Assembly: GCF_000231445.1 (NCBI RefSeq) | Contig: NZ_AGFR01000009.1 | Location: 395,782 to 459,781 of the forward strand | Source of the DNA: Commensalibacter intestini A911 | GTDB taxonomy: Bacteria; Pseudomonadota; Alphaproteobacteria; Acetobacterales; Acetobacteraceae | DNA: 64,000 bases | Reading direction: 5' to 3' | Part shown: positions 1 to 9,151 of the stretch, piece after piece | Layout of the letters: each line of letters starts with the position of its first letter | How positions within the stretch are numbered: the first letter of the stretch is position 1 | Position numbers and translations under genes: made by a program | Notes under the pieces: model-generated | The model's input: only the letters and a program-made list of their open reading frames with translations | What the model was told of the DNA's origin: nothing | The model's database searches: none

Positions 1-264
1 TATCCTTTCCCAGCTTCAGAGTTGGCGGAGATCTTATCTGGTTATCCGAATGCAGAAATGGTGTGGTGTCAGGAAGAGCCAGAAAATATGGGTGGATGGA
101 ATTTTGTTGATCGTAAAATTGAAAAGATTTTACGAGAAATGAATCATAAAACAAGTTTTGTGAAGTATGTTGGACGATTGTCAGCAGCCAGTCCGGCGAC
201 TGGATTAGCTTCTGTTTATAAGGCAGAGCAAGCGACTTTAGTAGATCAAGCATTAGATCATTAA
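1..264 (+). CDS. sucA: 2-oxoglutarate dehydrogenase E1 component, C-terminal end (partial)
   Basis: The open frame enters from the left edge, so only the last 87 codons are present. The residues starting YPFP, followed by YPNAEMVWCQEEPENMGGW and FVDRKIEKIL, are the highly conserved C-terminus of the thiamine-dependent E1o subunit, which decarboxylates 2-oxoglutarate and passes the succinyl group to lipoylated E2o in the TCA cycle. The tail SPATGLASVYKAEQATLVDQAL is also typical of the family's end. It lies 61 bases upstream of odhB on the same strand, the usual sucAB order. The gene's start and the rest of its catalytic domain lie outside the window. Confidence 0.95.
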   Translation, partial: YPFPASELAEILSGYPNAEMVWCQEEPENMGGWNFVDRKIEKILREMNHKTSFVKYVGRLSAASPATGLASVYKAEQATLVDQALDH

Positions 265-325
265 AAAGCTTAATTTTATTACGATAAAAATGATAAAGAC
301 AGCATAAATAAGAAAGTAAGTAATA

Positions 326-1537
326 ATGTCAGTAGAGATTAAAGTCCCTCAACTTGGAGAAAGTATTTCAGTTGCAACGATTGCAAAATGGCTTAAGCAA
401 CCAGGCGAATTAGTCGCAATAGATGAGGCTGTTATCGAGTTGGAAACGGATAAAGTGAGTGTTGAGGTTGTAGCACCACAAGCGGGGATTTTGGGAGTTC
501 ATTTTGTTCAAGCTGGAGATGAAGTGGCGGTTGGAGCTGTACTGACAACAATTGAAGAGGGAAATGCACAAGTTGTAAAGTCTCAAGGCCTAACAGCAAT
601 TTCACAGGTTGAAACATCTAAGCGCGTGGAGACAGTTGGTCAAGAGCCTCAAACACATCAACCAATGCCAGCAGCACGTAAAATGATGGATGAAAAACAG
701 ATTACTGCGACACAAATCGGACAAGGCACAGGGAAAGATGGTCGTATTACGCGAGATGATGTGGTGAATTTTGTTGAGAGTGATGGGCATAAACTTGTAA
801 CTGCACCATCGCCTGTTTCGGCTCGTGAAGATGACCCTCGTGAAGAGCGTGTCAAAATGACAAGGTTGCGTCGCACGATTGCTAGACGCTTAAAAAATGC
901 CCAAGAAACAGCAGCAATGTTAACGACTTTTAATGAAGTCGATATGTCTGCGATTATGAAAATGCGCACAGAATATAAAGACGCATTTAATAAAAGACAT
1001 GAGGGTGCGCGGCTTGGGTTTATGTCTTTTTTTGTAAAAGCAACCGTATCTGCTTTGCAAGAATATCCTGCGATTAACGCACAAATTGATGGGGAAGATA
1101 TTATCTATCGTCATTTTGTAAATATGGGGATTGCAATCGGTGGGCCGAATGGATTGGTGGTGCCTGTCTTGCGTGATGCAGATCAAATGAGCTTTGCTGA
1201 AATTGAAATGCAGATTGCGAATTTCGCACAAAAAGCACGTAGTAATCAGTTAAAACTTGATGATTTATCAAATGGCACGTTCTCTATTACGAATGGTGGG
1301 ATTTATGGGTCTTTGATGTCTACTCCAATTATCAATATGCCTCAGTCAGGTATTTTGGGGATGCATGCAATTAAAGAACGTCCGATTGCTGAAAATGGCC
1401 AAGTCGTTATTCGTCCAATGATGTATTTGGCGTTGTCTTATGATCATCGTATTGTGGATGGTAAAGAAGCTGTGAGCTTTTTAGTGCATATCAAAGATAA
1501 AATTGAGCATCCAGAGCGTTTATTATTGGATGTTTAG
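326..1537 (+). CDS. odhB: Dihydrolipoyl succinyltransferase (E2o)
   Basis: This 403-residue protein has the three E2o parts in order. A lipoyl domain covers residues 1-77 with the lipoylated Lys43 in [10 protein letters not shown] peripheral E3-binding domain follows at about 112-150. The C-terminal catalytic acyltransferase domain contains the active-site motif HRIVDG (His374, Asp378). It transfers succinyl from E1o to CoA in the 2-oxoglutarate dehydrogenase complex. A purine-rich AAGAAAG lies upstream of the ATG. The length is normal for SucB. In many relatives lpd follows directly, but here 840 bases with a decayed gene separate the two. Confidence 0.97.
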   Translation: MSVEIKVPQLGESISVATIAKWLKQPGELVAIDEAVIELETDKVSVEVVAPQAGILGVHFVQAGDEVAVGAVLTTIEEGNAQVVKSQGLTAISQVETSKRVETVGQEPQTHQPMPAARKMMDEKQITATQIGQGTGKDGRITRDDVVNFVESDGHKLVTAPSPVSAREDDPREERVKMTRLRRTIARRLKNAQETAAMLTTFNEVDMSAIMKMRTEYKDAFNKRHEGARLGFMSFFVKATVSALQEYPAINAQIDGEDIIYRHFVNMGIAIGGPNGLVVPVLRDADQMSFAEIEMQIANFAQKARSNQLKLDDLSNGTFSITNGGIYGSLMSTPIINMPQSGILGMHAIKERPIAENGQVVIRPMMYLALSYDHRIVDGKEAVSFLVHIKDKIEHPERLLLDV

Positions 1538-1657
1538 AGATTTATCTTTAATTGGATGTGGTCAATATAAAAGGGTAAATAATAGCGTTTTTGGTTCCAT
1601 TTGCGCAGAATGTTATTTTCGATATATTAACGATCAATAAAATGCTTATCATTCAGG

Positions 1658-2299
1658 ATGAATCATAAAAAAAACTTTTTGTAGCCCTTGCACTATTGGC
1701 AATCCCGATGGTTTCTCATACAGAAGGAACAAAAAGGGAAGGAAATATTCTTACGGCTACCACAAAAAACATTTGATGTAGCCGTTATGCCTTGGCTCCA
1801 GCTATTGTTCGCTTAACTTAATCGACAGGCTTCACAGAATTATTGATGTCGTCAAACAATGTTACAATGATACAGATGCACGTACTTCTGCAAATGATAT
1901 TTGTGTATTCGAAGACATGTAGCTGAAAGCCATGGCTGATACATATCGATATAATAGTGAACAAATGGGCGATGATGATCCAACCGTTGGAATAAAATAT
2001 CCCCCCTGATTCCATAGTATATAGTTATGATTTCAGAACGATATATTTTTATAATTATACTCTACATCAAGCTGATATTGATAATGATCAAGAAATCAAT
2101 TTAGAATTCCATTATTTCCGAGATCGAGTTAGCGAATTAATTGATGTTTTAAACGCTACATGTAAAAAACTTAGGCAATGGTCCCTCTGGCACCAGGATT
2201 GGTATAACCATCACTGGCAACCGCTTTGTTTCCCATTGCAGAGGCAACATTTTTGATAGTATGTTTATAAATGGCTTATCTATAATTAAAGATAAATAA
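1658..2299 (+). pseudogene. Decayed gene for a secreted protein, family not recognised
   Basis: The 840-base gap between odhB and lpdA is not random. An ATG at 1658 starts a signal-peptide-like sequence, but a run of eight A at about 1667-1674 throws it into a TAG. With one more A the frame reads KKKLFVALALLAIPMVSH. Further down, pieces in different frames still look like protein: one with NDTDARTSANDICVFED and LKAMADTYRYNSEQMG split by a TAG near 1919, one with LHQADIDNDQEINLEFHYF, and a last one with GTRIGITITGNRFVSHC ending at the TAA at 2297-2299. At least one frameshift in the signal peptide, several stops and two more frame changes are needed to join them. I do not recognise the family. 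Confidence 0.6.
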
Positions 2300-2377
2300 T
2301 GAAGTGATTGTTTGTATCAATAATGCTTTACGTAGAACGAATATATTGATTCTTATTATTAAAGGAAGGTTACCCTG

Positions 2378-4084
2378 ATGGCTGCGGAAATTATTGTTCC
2401 AGTTTTAGGCGAAAGTATTACTTCTGCAGTTGTTTCTAAATGGTTAAAACAACCTGGGGATTCGGTTTGCGCTGATGAAGCTGTCGTTGAGTTAGAAACA
2501 GATAAGGTGAATGTGGAAGTTTCAGCACCTATTGCTGGCGTAGTAGGGCAGTATCAAGTTGCCGTAGGCGATGAGGTCTCTGTTGGTAAGTTATTGGTAA
2601 CTATTCATGATGCAACTGATGTAGGGGCTTTGGATCCCGTTGTTTCAGTTGCTCCTGTTGTTGAGACGGAGGTTCAAAAAGCAAGTTTAGCAGAGGTCAC
2701 AGATTATGATTTAATTGTGATCGGCGCAGGGCCTGGGGGATATGTGGCTGCTATTCGTGCGGCTCAACTCGGAATGAAAGTGGCTTGTGTTGAGAAAAGA
2801 TCCACCTTGGGTGGGACTTGTCTGAATGTTGGCTGTATTCCATCAAAAGCTTTGTTATATGCGTCTGAACAATATGAAGCAGTCCAAACTCAATTTGAGA
2901 ATCTAGGCGTTATTGTTAAAGATGTACAGCTTGATTTGGCAAAAATGCAGGCACATAAACAATCCGTTATTGATGCCAATGTTGCTGGAGTAGAATTTCT
3001 CTTAAAGAAAAATAAAATCACGTGGTTAAAAGGAACCGCAACCATTACTGCGCCTGGTCATGTTTCAATAGATGATACAATCGTAACTGCACGTTCTATT
3101 TTGATTGCTACGGGAAGCGAAAGTGTTTCTTTGTCAGGAGTAGAGATTGATGAGAAACAAGTTATAACTTCGACAGGAGCATTGGCTCTTGAAAAAGTGC
3201 CAGAACATATGGTGGTGATTGGCGGAGGAGTGATTGGTATCGAGTTAGGTAGCGTTTGGCATCGTTTAGGCGCAAAAGTAACGATTATTGAATATTTTGA
3301 TCGTTTGCTGCCAAGGTTTGATAAAGAGGTTTCTTTGACGTTTGCTAAGATTTTAGAAAAACAAGGGATCTCGTTAAAGTTGGCTCATAAGGTCGAAAAA
3401 ATTGATAAAGAAGGTTTACAATCCCAGCTAACTATTACAAATGCTGCTGGAGATAAGACTGAACATTTATCGGCAGATGTGGTGTTGGTTTCTGTGGGGC
3501 GTCGTCCTGTAACTCAAGGGTTAGGTCTAGAAGTTTTGGGTATTATATTGGATGACAAAGGACGTATTGCGGTAAATACTGAATTCCAAACCAATATTGC
3601 TGGAATATATGCGATTGGGGATGTGATTACGGGGCCTATGTTGGCGCATAAAGCTGAAGAGGAGGGGGTTGCTGTAGCTGAGTTATTAGCAGGACAGAAG
3701 CCTCATGTGAATTATGAACTTATTCCTAGCGTTGTCTATACGGATCCAGAGATTGCGATGGTAGGAAAAACAGAGGAGGCTTTACAGGCTGAGTCTATTG
3801 AATACACAATTGGTAAATTTCCATTTAGTGCTAATGGACGTGCACGTGCAATGAATAAGACGGATGGTTTTGTAAAGATTTTGTCAGACAAACGAACGAA
3901 TAAAGTCTTGGGAGCTCACATTATCGGCCCACATTGTAGCGAAATGATTGCTGAAATTGTATTGGCAATGAATTTCGGAGCCTCTGCAGAGGATATTGCA
4001 TTGACCTGTCATGCTCATCCGACTTTGACAGAATCGATTAAAGAAGCAGCTTTGGGAACACAGAAAAGATCAATTCACCTGTAA
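2378..4084 (+). CDS. lpdA: Dihydrolipoamide dehydrogenase (E3) with N-terminal lipoyl domain
   Basis: E3 reoxidises the dihydrolipoyl group of 2-oxo acid dehydrogenase complexes using FAD and NAD. This copy has 568 residues because a lipoyl domain (about 1-80, Lys43 in ETDKVNVEV) precedes the enzyme. The FAD motif GAGPGGY lies near 118, the redox disulfide is Cys148/Cys153 in CLNVGC, the NAD-binding [10 protein letters not shown] is near 283, and the C-terminal dyad is His547/Glu552 in HPTLTE. Its lipoyl domain closely resembles that of OdhB (shared KWLKQPG and ELETDKV), which supports a role in the Odh complex. The RBS is GGAAGG, about 7 bases before the ATG. Lipoyl-fused E3 is known in other bacteria, often next to pdh genes. 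Confidence 0.96.
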   Translation: MAAEIIVPVLGESITSAVVSKWLKQPGDSVCADEAVVELETDKVNVEVSAPIAGVVGQYQVAVGDEVSVGKLLVTIHDATDVGALDPVVSVAPVVETEVQKASLAEVTDYDLIVIGAGPGGYVAAIRAAQLGMKVACVEKRSTLGGTCLNVGCIPSKALLYASEQYEAVQTQFENLGVIVKDVQLDLAKMQAHKQSVIDANVAGVEFLLKKNKITWLKGTATITAPGHVSIDDTIVTARSILIATGSESVSLSGVEIDEKQVITSTGALALEKVPEHMVVIGGGVIGIELGSVWHRLGAKVTIIEYFDRLLPRFDKEVSLTFAKILEKQGISLKLAHKVEKIDKEGLQSQLTITNAAGDKTEHLSADVVLVSVGRRPVTQGLGLEVLGIILDDKGRIAVNTEFQTNIAGIYAIGDVITGPMLAHKAEEEGVAVAELLAGQKPHVNYELIPSVVYTDPEIAMVGKTEEALQAESIEYTIGKFPFSANGRARAMNKTDGFVKILSDKRTNKVLGAHIIGPHCSEMIAEIVLAMNFGASAEDIALTCHAHPTLTESIKEAALGTQKRSIHL

Positions 4085-4176
4085 CAATATAAAATCTATT
4101 TTCTTTGTTTTGATATTCTATTACAGTAAATTTTCTGTAAATTTATTAAAAAATAGAGTTTAAAGGGGAAGACAGG

Positions 4177-5160
4177 ATGAGGCATCATGTATTTGCGATT
4201 AGTGTTCTTGGCGCTTTGGCAATATGGACGCAAATACAAGTGCAAGCAGTACCTACCTCTTTTAATGTGCAGGATGATATTAAAGGGTTAGAGGATACAC
4301 CTCCTTATACACCTATTCCTGATCCTAATGCTAATCGCTCCTATGTTCATTTTTATGAGTATGCCGACACATCTTTATTTAAAAAAGAACATGAGATACA
4401 CGGGTTACCATTTTTACCTTCTTTAACGTCGGAGCAAGCTTATAAAGAAGCAGCTCGACTAACTGCGTTGTTGAAGAAATCCGTTCCGAATGCCATGATT
4501 TATTCAGAGCAACGAAATCGCAAGTGGGTTCAATTAGCAAAAGAAGAAATGGAACGTAAAGGTCCCCCTGTTAAAAGACCACAATTATTAATTGTGGTTG
4601 ATAGAAATCCAAAAGTACAAGAATTATGCTTTGTTTTGGCGTTTCCAAAAGGGCAAGGAGAGTGGAGAGCGCTTGGAGGTGGTAAAGTCTCAACAGGAAA
4701 TACAGGACGTAAACTTTATTATATTACGCCAACAGGTGTTTTTTATAATACGATTGAACGTATAGGCTATCGAGCATTAGGTACTAAAAATAAAAATGGC
4801 ATTCGAGGTAATGGCGTTAAAGGGATGCGTGTTTGGGATTTCGGATGGCAATGGGCTGAAAAAGGCTGGTTACCTAATAGGGAAAAAGGGCAAATTCGTT
4901 TGGAAATGCACGCAACCGACCCTGATTTTTTAGAACAACGCTTGGGACGACCGGCGTCTGAAGGATGTGTTCGTGTAGCTGCAAAAATGAATCAGTTTAT
5001 TGATCAGAATGGGATTATTGATGCCTTGTATAATCAAGCGGCCCATAAAGATAAGCGTTTTAGTTCTGTTTTATTAAAAAACCGACAGTCTACGCCTTTG
5101 GCTGGGGATAAGTTAGTTGTGGTTGATTCATCACAAATACATGATTCGCAAAGAAGCTAA
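4177..5160 (+). CDS. L,D-transpeptidase (YkuD-type) family protein, secreted
   Basis: The 327-residue protein begins with a signal peptide (hydrophobic residues about 5-25, ending QVQAVP). Residues about 135-280 resemble a YkuD catalytic domain: a conserved His245 in LEMHATDP and Cys264 in SEGCVRV, the nucleophile that attacks the peptide stem during 3-3 cross-linking or lipoprotein anchoring. The usual motif is SHGC; here the His is Glu (SEGC), which is unusual, while the first His and the Cys are kept. Its role in the periplasm is inferred. The start is supported by AGGGGAAG about 8 bases upstream of the ATG. It follows lpdA by 92 bases and could have its own promoter. Confidence 0.75.
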   Translation: MRHHVFAISVLGALAIWTQIQVQAVPTSFNVQDDIKGLEDTPPYTPIPDPNANRSYVHFYEYADTSLFKKEHEIHGLPFLPSLTSEQAYKEAARLTALLKKSVPNAMIYSEQRNRKWVQLAKEEMERKGPPVKRPQLLIVVDRNPKVQELCFVLAFPKGQGEWRALGGGKVSTGNTGRKLYYITPTGVFYNTIERIGYRALGTKNKNGIRGNGVKGMRVWDFGWQWAEKGWLPNREKGQIRLEMHATDPDFLEQRLGRPASEGCVRVAAKMNQFIDQNGIIDALYNQAAHKDKRFSSVLLKNRQSTPLAGDKLVVVDSSQIHDSQRS

Positions 5161-5226
5161 GGACATACAAAGTTTGTTGTTAAGGTTTATCGGGTTGTAT
5201 TTTACTGAGTAGACGTTTTTATTTTG

Positions 5227-5481
5227 CTAGTTTATTTTTAGTTCTGTTGGTAAAAAGGGAAGTAGTTCGTGGACCAAAGTATCTCTTTTAAGACTCATGA
5301 TGCTTTGTAATTGGCTACTTGATAACATATCAGGAGGTCTAACTTGTGTTGATATATGATTGTTAGCAAAGGCGTAGTTTGATTTTGTGCTATTGTGAAT
5401 ATGTGTAATGACGAATATTAGTAACAACATTGGTAGTAAAATAATGCTGTAACGAATAACGTGAAAAGTGTATTTTTTCAT
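5227..5481 (-). CDS. Small single-pass membrane protein, unknown
   Basis: An 84-residue frame starting at MKKYTFHV has one strong hydrophobic segment (about residues 11-30, IILLPMLLLIFVITH) followed by a polar tail ending LPFLPTELKIN. This is the layout of an uncleaved signal anchor or a small secreted protein. I chose the ATG at 5481 over an in-frame TTG twelve bases upstream. The ribosome binding site is weak (GGTAAAAAAT). It converges on the transpeptidase gene and diverges from the DUF3126 gene. I do not recognise the family, and it may be lineage-specific. Confidence 0.5.
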   Translation of the reverse strand: MKKYTFHVIRYSIILLPMLLLIFVITHIHNSTKSNYAFANNHISTQVRPPDMLSSSQLQSIMSLKRDTLVHELLPFLPTELKIN

Positions 5482-5623
5482 ATTTTTTACCAAAATTGTA
5501 TAAGTTAACTAAATAAAGTAAATTGTTTTACTAAAAAATGGCATAATAATGGTATAAAATTAGCAGAAAATTGTTTATATAACTCATATCTGTGAGTATG
5601 ATGATTAAAGGAGTGCAGTAAAA

Positions 5624-5851
5624 ATGCCAATACAAGCTAAAGAAGCAGAAGTTTTAGAACAGTATTTGCAAAAAAAATTGGGCAGTGATTGTCTTAAAGT
5701 TATTTTGCCAAAGCGTTCCGGGCAACCCGTAGAATTATATGTTCAAAATGGTAAGAACTTAGAATCCATTGGTACTGTATATCGTGACGAAGATGAGGGA
5801 GAAGTTTCTTATGCGATTTCTTTGACGATATTAGAAGAAGATTTGACATAA
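5624..5851 (+). CDS. DUF3126 family protein
   Basis: This 75-residue acidic protein has the pattern of DUF3126, a small family typical of Alphaproteobacteria: an N-terminal helix (EVLEQYLQKKLG), a strand with ELYV, then IGTVYRDEDEGEVSYAIS and the closing ILEEDL. No function is known for the family. A good RBS (AAGGAG) lies about 10 bases before the ATG. The gene ends 3 bases from the convergent DUF2939 gene. Confidence 0.8.
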   Translation: MPIQAKEAEVLEQYLQKKLGSDCLKVILPKRSGQPVELYVQNGKNLESIGTVYRDEDEGEVSYAISLTILEEDLT

Positions 5852-5854
5852 ATT

Positions 5855-6415
5855 TTATAGATTTGATTGTTGAAAAAATTGGAAAGTACGTTGTTCAGAG
5901 AATTTAAAAGATGTTACTTTCCATCTCCAATGTTGTAGCTGCATAGTCATTTGAATAGGATCTTTTTGTTCTCCAGGAGTGATAATATTCGCCTTTAAAT
6001 AGGTAGGAGACATAAAGTGAATATGTGTGTCCATAAAAGATTGTAATAAAGCCGCCATTATAGATAAATGTTGTTGCGAAGAATCTTCTTTTATTTGATT
6101 AATAAATCGTGTGAGATTTTCAGGTGTTACATGGAGATCTACAGCATTTGAAATGGCAGTCGTCGCAAAAGAGTTTCCAAAGTCAGGAAGTTCGTCATTA
6201 GTTGTGGGAGTGCTTTGGATGCTGTGTGCAAGGTCTGTTTGCAAATTTGTTTTGATGGCCTGCCAATCTAGGTAAGTTAATAATTGTTTTGTATCATGCG
6301 TTTGCATTGCTTTTGAAATAGACCATAGGGTCATGTAGGGGTAAGTCATATAAAACCCACCTAAAAAAGCAAAGATAAAGAAAAAATTCCATTTTTTTGA
6401 AAATAAAAAACGCAT
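5855..6415 (-). CDS. DUF2939 family membrane-anchored protein
   Basis: The 186-residue protein has one N-terminal membrane segment (about 9-27) and then the DUF2939 signature: YMTLWSISKAMQTHDTKQL, followed by LLTYLDWQAIKTNLQTDL, a helix pair seen in this family of unknown function. The C-terminal part (LQHWRWKVTSFKF) is the expected closing strand. It is probably anchored in the inner membrane with the bulk in the periplasm. AAAGGAG stands 5-6 bases before its ATG. It converges tightly with the DUF3126 gene. Confidence 0.8.
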   Translation of the reverse strand: MRFLFSKKWNFFFIFAFLGGFYMTYPYMTLWSISKAMQTHDTKQLLTYLDWQAIKTNLQTDLAHSIQSTPTTNDELPDFGNSFATTAISNAVDLHVTPENLTRFINQIKEDSSQQHLSIMAALLQSFMDTHIHFMSPTYLKANIITPGEQKDPIQMTMQLQHWRWKVTSFKFSEQRTFQFFQQSNL

Positions 6416-6729
6416 GCATTACTCCTTTAAAATTAAATTCTATCATTTAAACATGCTAACATAAAATCAATAAATGAAATTTTCATAGCAAATATCTATT
6501 AATGAGCTACGATATAGCCAAAATATAAACATTTTCTTATTATAAGGCAAAATGAACGAGATGAATATTGTTTTTGTAAAAGAGAGAGTTTCTCATTTGT
6601 AGAGTGTTTATATAAATAATCTTAAGATGGAATATTAACATTAGCGCGTTTTTATATTATGAATATAAAAGCTATTAAATTATTTATTTATTTCGAAGTA
6701 AAATTTATATCTTTGAAAGATAGAATCGT
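6416..6729. other. AT-rich intergenic region of 314 bases
   Basis: This stretch separates two divergent genes (DUF2939 protein on the minus strand, SH3 protein on the plus strand) and should hold both promoters. It is very AT-rich. I see no frame with a coding look, no convincing hairpin and no tRNA. Many TATAAT-like hexamers occur by composition, so I do not single out a promoter. Confidence 0.5.
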
Positions 6730-7575
6730 ATGAAATATTGTTTTTCTAAATTATTGATGTCTAAAAATCTGAGTCGGCATAAAGTTAGTACATGTTTTTT
6801 AGGGGGAGTTTTGGCTTTAGGGTTTGCTTTCCCTTTATCTGGATATGCACAAACTCAACAAGAAAAACAATATGCACCCAGTGTTGCACCTAATAAAGCT
6901 TCTCTTCTTGCTTCAGGATCAGTTCAAACCTTACCACCACAAAGTGGGAATCTTCCTGTTGTTAATGGTACAGGTCAAGTCGTTCCAGCCACCCCTGATG
7001 CGTCTGAACAAGGAGCAGTAACAAAGAAACCACTACCTTATTTTGCGTCCTTACGCTCTGATGAGGTCAATATGCGTGCAGGGCCAGGGGCTCGTTATCC
7101 TGTAATTTGGACGTATCATCGTCGTGGAATGCCAGTTAAAATAATTCGTGAGTTTGATATCTGGCGTTTAGTAGAAGATGCTGATGGGCAAAAAGGATGG
7201 ATACAGCAAGCTATTTTGTCTGGAGGTCGTTCGTTTTTGATTTCAGGTGCGCCTTTGTCTACTGGACAAGAAATGGCTGGCTCAGAAAATAAAGATGCCG
7301 ATAAAAAGAAAACAGAGCATATGGACAGCCGTATTGTTGGATATATTGCGGATGCTCAATCCATACAATCTGGAAAAAATAGCATTATTCTTAGATCTGA
7401 AGCAAAAGATACAGCAACTCCTGTGGCGGTTTTAAAGCCTGGGGTTGTTGGAAGTATTAAAGAATGTCCAGCAGGTTCAGATTGGTGTAAAGTTGCAATT
7501 AAGGGGTATAATGGCTGGATACCTCGAAACAGTTTTTGGGGAATTATGCCTCAAGAAGTGATAGAAGCACATTAG
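6730..7575 (+). CDS. Secreted protein with bacterial SH3-like domains
   Basis: The 281-residue protein has an N-terminal signal sequence (basic start, hydrophobic about 22-38, ending SGYAQ). A Pro/Gln-rich linker follows to about 95. The first SH3-like domain covers about 103-160 with the family pattern SLRSDEVNMRAGPGARYPVI and GWIQQAILSG. A second, weaker copy lies near 205-275 (IILRSEAKDTATPVAVLKPG, then CKVAIKGYNGWIPR with two Cys). Such domains usually bind cell-wall peptides. No enzymatic domain is present. It lies 86 bases upstream of pyk, but a functional link is not evident. Confidence 0.82.
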   Translation: MKYCFSKLLMSKNLSRHKVSTCFLGGVLALGFAFPLSGYAQTQQEKQYAPSVAPNKASLLASGSVQTLPPQSGNLPVVNGTGQVVPATPDASEQGAVTKKPLPYFASLRSDEVNMRAGPGARYPVIWTYHRRGMPVKIIREFDIWRLVEDADGQKGWIQQAILSGGRSFLISGAPLSTGQEMAGSENKDADKKKTEHMDSRIVGYIADAQSIQSGKNSIILRSEAKDTATPVAVLKPGVVGSIKECPAGSDWCKVAIKGYNGWIPRNSFWGIMPQEVIEAH

Positions 7576-7661
7576 GTTATTTGAGAATCAATTTTTATCT
7601 ATGATCGCGGTGAAACGCAAAATAGTTGATTCATTAATTTAGAATATAAGGAATTAGATAC

Positions 7662-9107
7662 ATGGAAGATAAAGCTAGCTTGTTAAGAGGTCGTCGCACT
7701 AAAATTGTTTCTACTTTAGGGCCAGCATCTTCGACAAAAGAAATGATCAGAACATTGTTTTTTGCCGGTGTTGATGTTTTTCGTTTAAACTTCTCTCATG
7801 GTTCTCATGAAGAGCAAGGTGCACGATATAACATTATTCGTGAACTTGAAAAAGAAACAGGTAAAGTCATTGGTGTTCTTGCCGATATTCAAGGACCTAA
7901 ATTACGCGTTGGTGACTTTGCTGAAGGTAAAGTGACTTTAAAAACAGGCGCAACATTTCGTTTGGATCTAGATAAAGAACTTGGAACAGATAAACGCGTT
8001 TGTTTACCACATCCAGAAATTATCAACAGTGCAGAACCTGGGTGTCGTTTGTTGCTAGATGATGGCAAACTTTGTTTGATTGTTCGTAAAGTTGGTAAAG
8101 ATTTCTTAGAAACTGAAGTTGTTGTTGGTGGCGCTTTGTCAAATCATAAAGGGGTTAACGTTCCTGATATGGTATTGCCAATTCCAGCATTAACAGAAAA
8201 AGATCATAAAGATCTTAAGTTTGCATTGGAATTAGGGGTTGATTTCATTGGTCTTTCTTTTGTTCAACGTCCAGAAGATGTTCAAGAAGCAAAAGATATT
8301 TCTAATGGTCGTGCATGGATTGTGACCAAAATGGAAAAACCACAAGCAATGCAAAACATTGATGCTATCTTAGAATTGACAGATGGTGTGATGGTTGCTC
8401 GTGGTGATCTTGGGGTTGAAATGCCTCCTGAAGAAGTTCCATTGGCTCAAATTAAAATCATCCGTAAAGCTCGTAGCTTGGGCAAACCAGTAATCGTGGC
8501 AACTCAAATGTTGGAAAGCATGATTTCGTCTCCAACACCAACACGTGCAGAAGCTTCTGATATTGCAACCGCTGTGTTTGAAGGTGCGGATGCCGTGATG
8601 CTTTCAGCAGAAAGTGCTGCTGGTCAATATCCAAAAGAAGCTGTAAGCATCATGGATCGTATCATTAGTCGTGTTGAAAAAGATGAAGAATGGCGTAAGC
8701 TTATGGAAGCAACACGTGAAGAACCTCATCACAATGTTGCAGATGCGATTGTTGCTGCTGCTCAAACAATTTGTAATACGTTGGCAACACCTGCTGTTGT
8801 TGCGTTTACAAGAAGAGGTAAAACCGCACAACGTATGTCCAGAGAACGTCCAAATTCAATGATTTTTGGGGTAACACCAACATTAGAAGCTGCTAGAAAA
8901 TTAGCATTAGCTTGGGGTGTTCATCCTTATCATTCAGTGACAGTTGATAATCCAGCTTGTAGCGTTGAAGATATGGTTGCAGAAGCTTCTCGTATTGTGA
9001 AAAGCTATAAAGTTGTGACAAAAGGGGATCATATGGTTGTGATCGCTGGTATGCCTTTTGGTCAAGCAGGTAGCACGAATCTTATTCGTGTTGTTGATGT
9101 TGAATAA
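7662..9107 (+). CDS. pyk: Pyruvate kinase
   Basis: This 481-residue enzyme transfers phosphate from phosphoenolpyruvate to ADP. It is a full-length type: N-terminal RTKIVSTLGPAS, the metal and phosphate site region RLNFSHGSHEE, ADIQGPKLRVG, the active-site segment WIVTKMEKPQA with the catalytic Lys, GVMVARGDLGVEMP and VIVATQMLESM, and a C-terminal allosteric-type domain from about 350. AAGGAATTAG precedes the ATG. Its codon use is more regular than the neighbours', which fits strong expression. A strong hairpin follows its stop codon. Confidence 0.97.
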   Translation: MEDKASLLRGRRTKIVSTLGPASSTKEMIRTLFFAGVDVFRLNFSHGSHEEQGARYNIIRELEKETGKVIGVLADIQGPKLRVGDFAEGKVTLKTGATFRLDLDKELGTDKRVCLPHPEIINSAEPGCRLLLDDGKLCLIVRKVGKDFLETEVVVGGALSNHKGVNVPDMVLPIPALTEKDHKDLKFALELGVDFIGLSFVQRPEDVQEAKDISNGRAWIVTKMEKPQAMQNIDAILELTDGVMVARGDLGVEMPPEEVPLAQIKIIRKARSLGKPVIVATQMLESMISSPTPTRAEASDIATAVFEGADAVMLSAESAAGQYPKEAVSIMDRIISRVEKDEEWRKLMEATREEPHHNVADAIVAAAQTICNTLATPAVVAFTRRGKTAQRMSRERPNSMIFGVTPTLEAARKLALAWGVHPYHSVTVDNPACSVEDMVAEASRIVKSYKVVTKGDHMVVIAGMPFGQAGSTNLIRVVDVE

Positions 9108-9118
9108 TATTTAACAAA

Positions 9119-9149
9119 CGTAAGGGGAAGATTTATTCTTCTCTTTACG
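9119..9149. terminator. Hairpin between pyk and the convergent kinase gene
   Basis: CGTAAGGGGAAGA (9119-9131) pairs with TCTTCTCTTTACG (9137-9149) with one G-U pair and one mismatch that can also wobble; the loop is TTTAT. A T-containing stretch follows (ACTTACGTTTT). It lies 11 bases after the pyk stop and ends 2 bases before the stop of the minus-strand kinase gene, so it probably ends pyk transcription and may act both ways. Confidence 0.7.
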
Positions 9150-9151
9150 AC

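Noticed and set aside
1818..2015. Minus-strand open frame of 65 codons within the odhB-lpdA gap
   Set aside because: It is a shadow of the decayed plus-strand gene; the plus-strand pieces have much better protein character.
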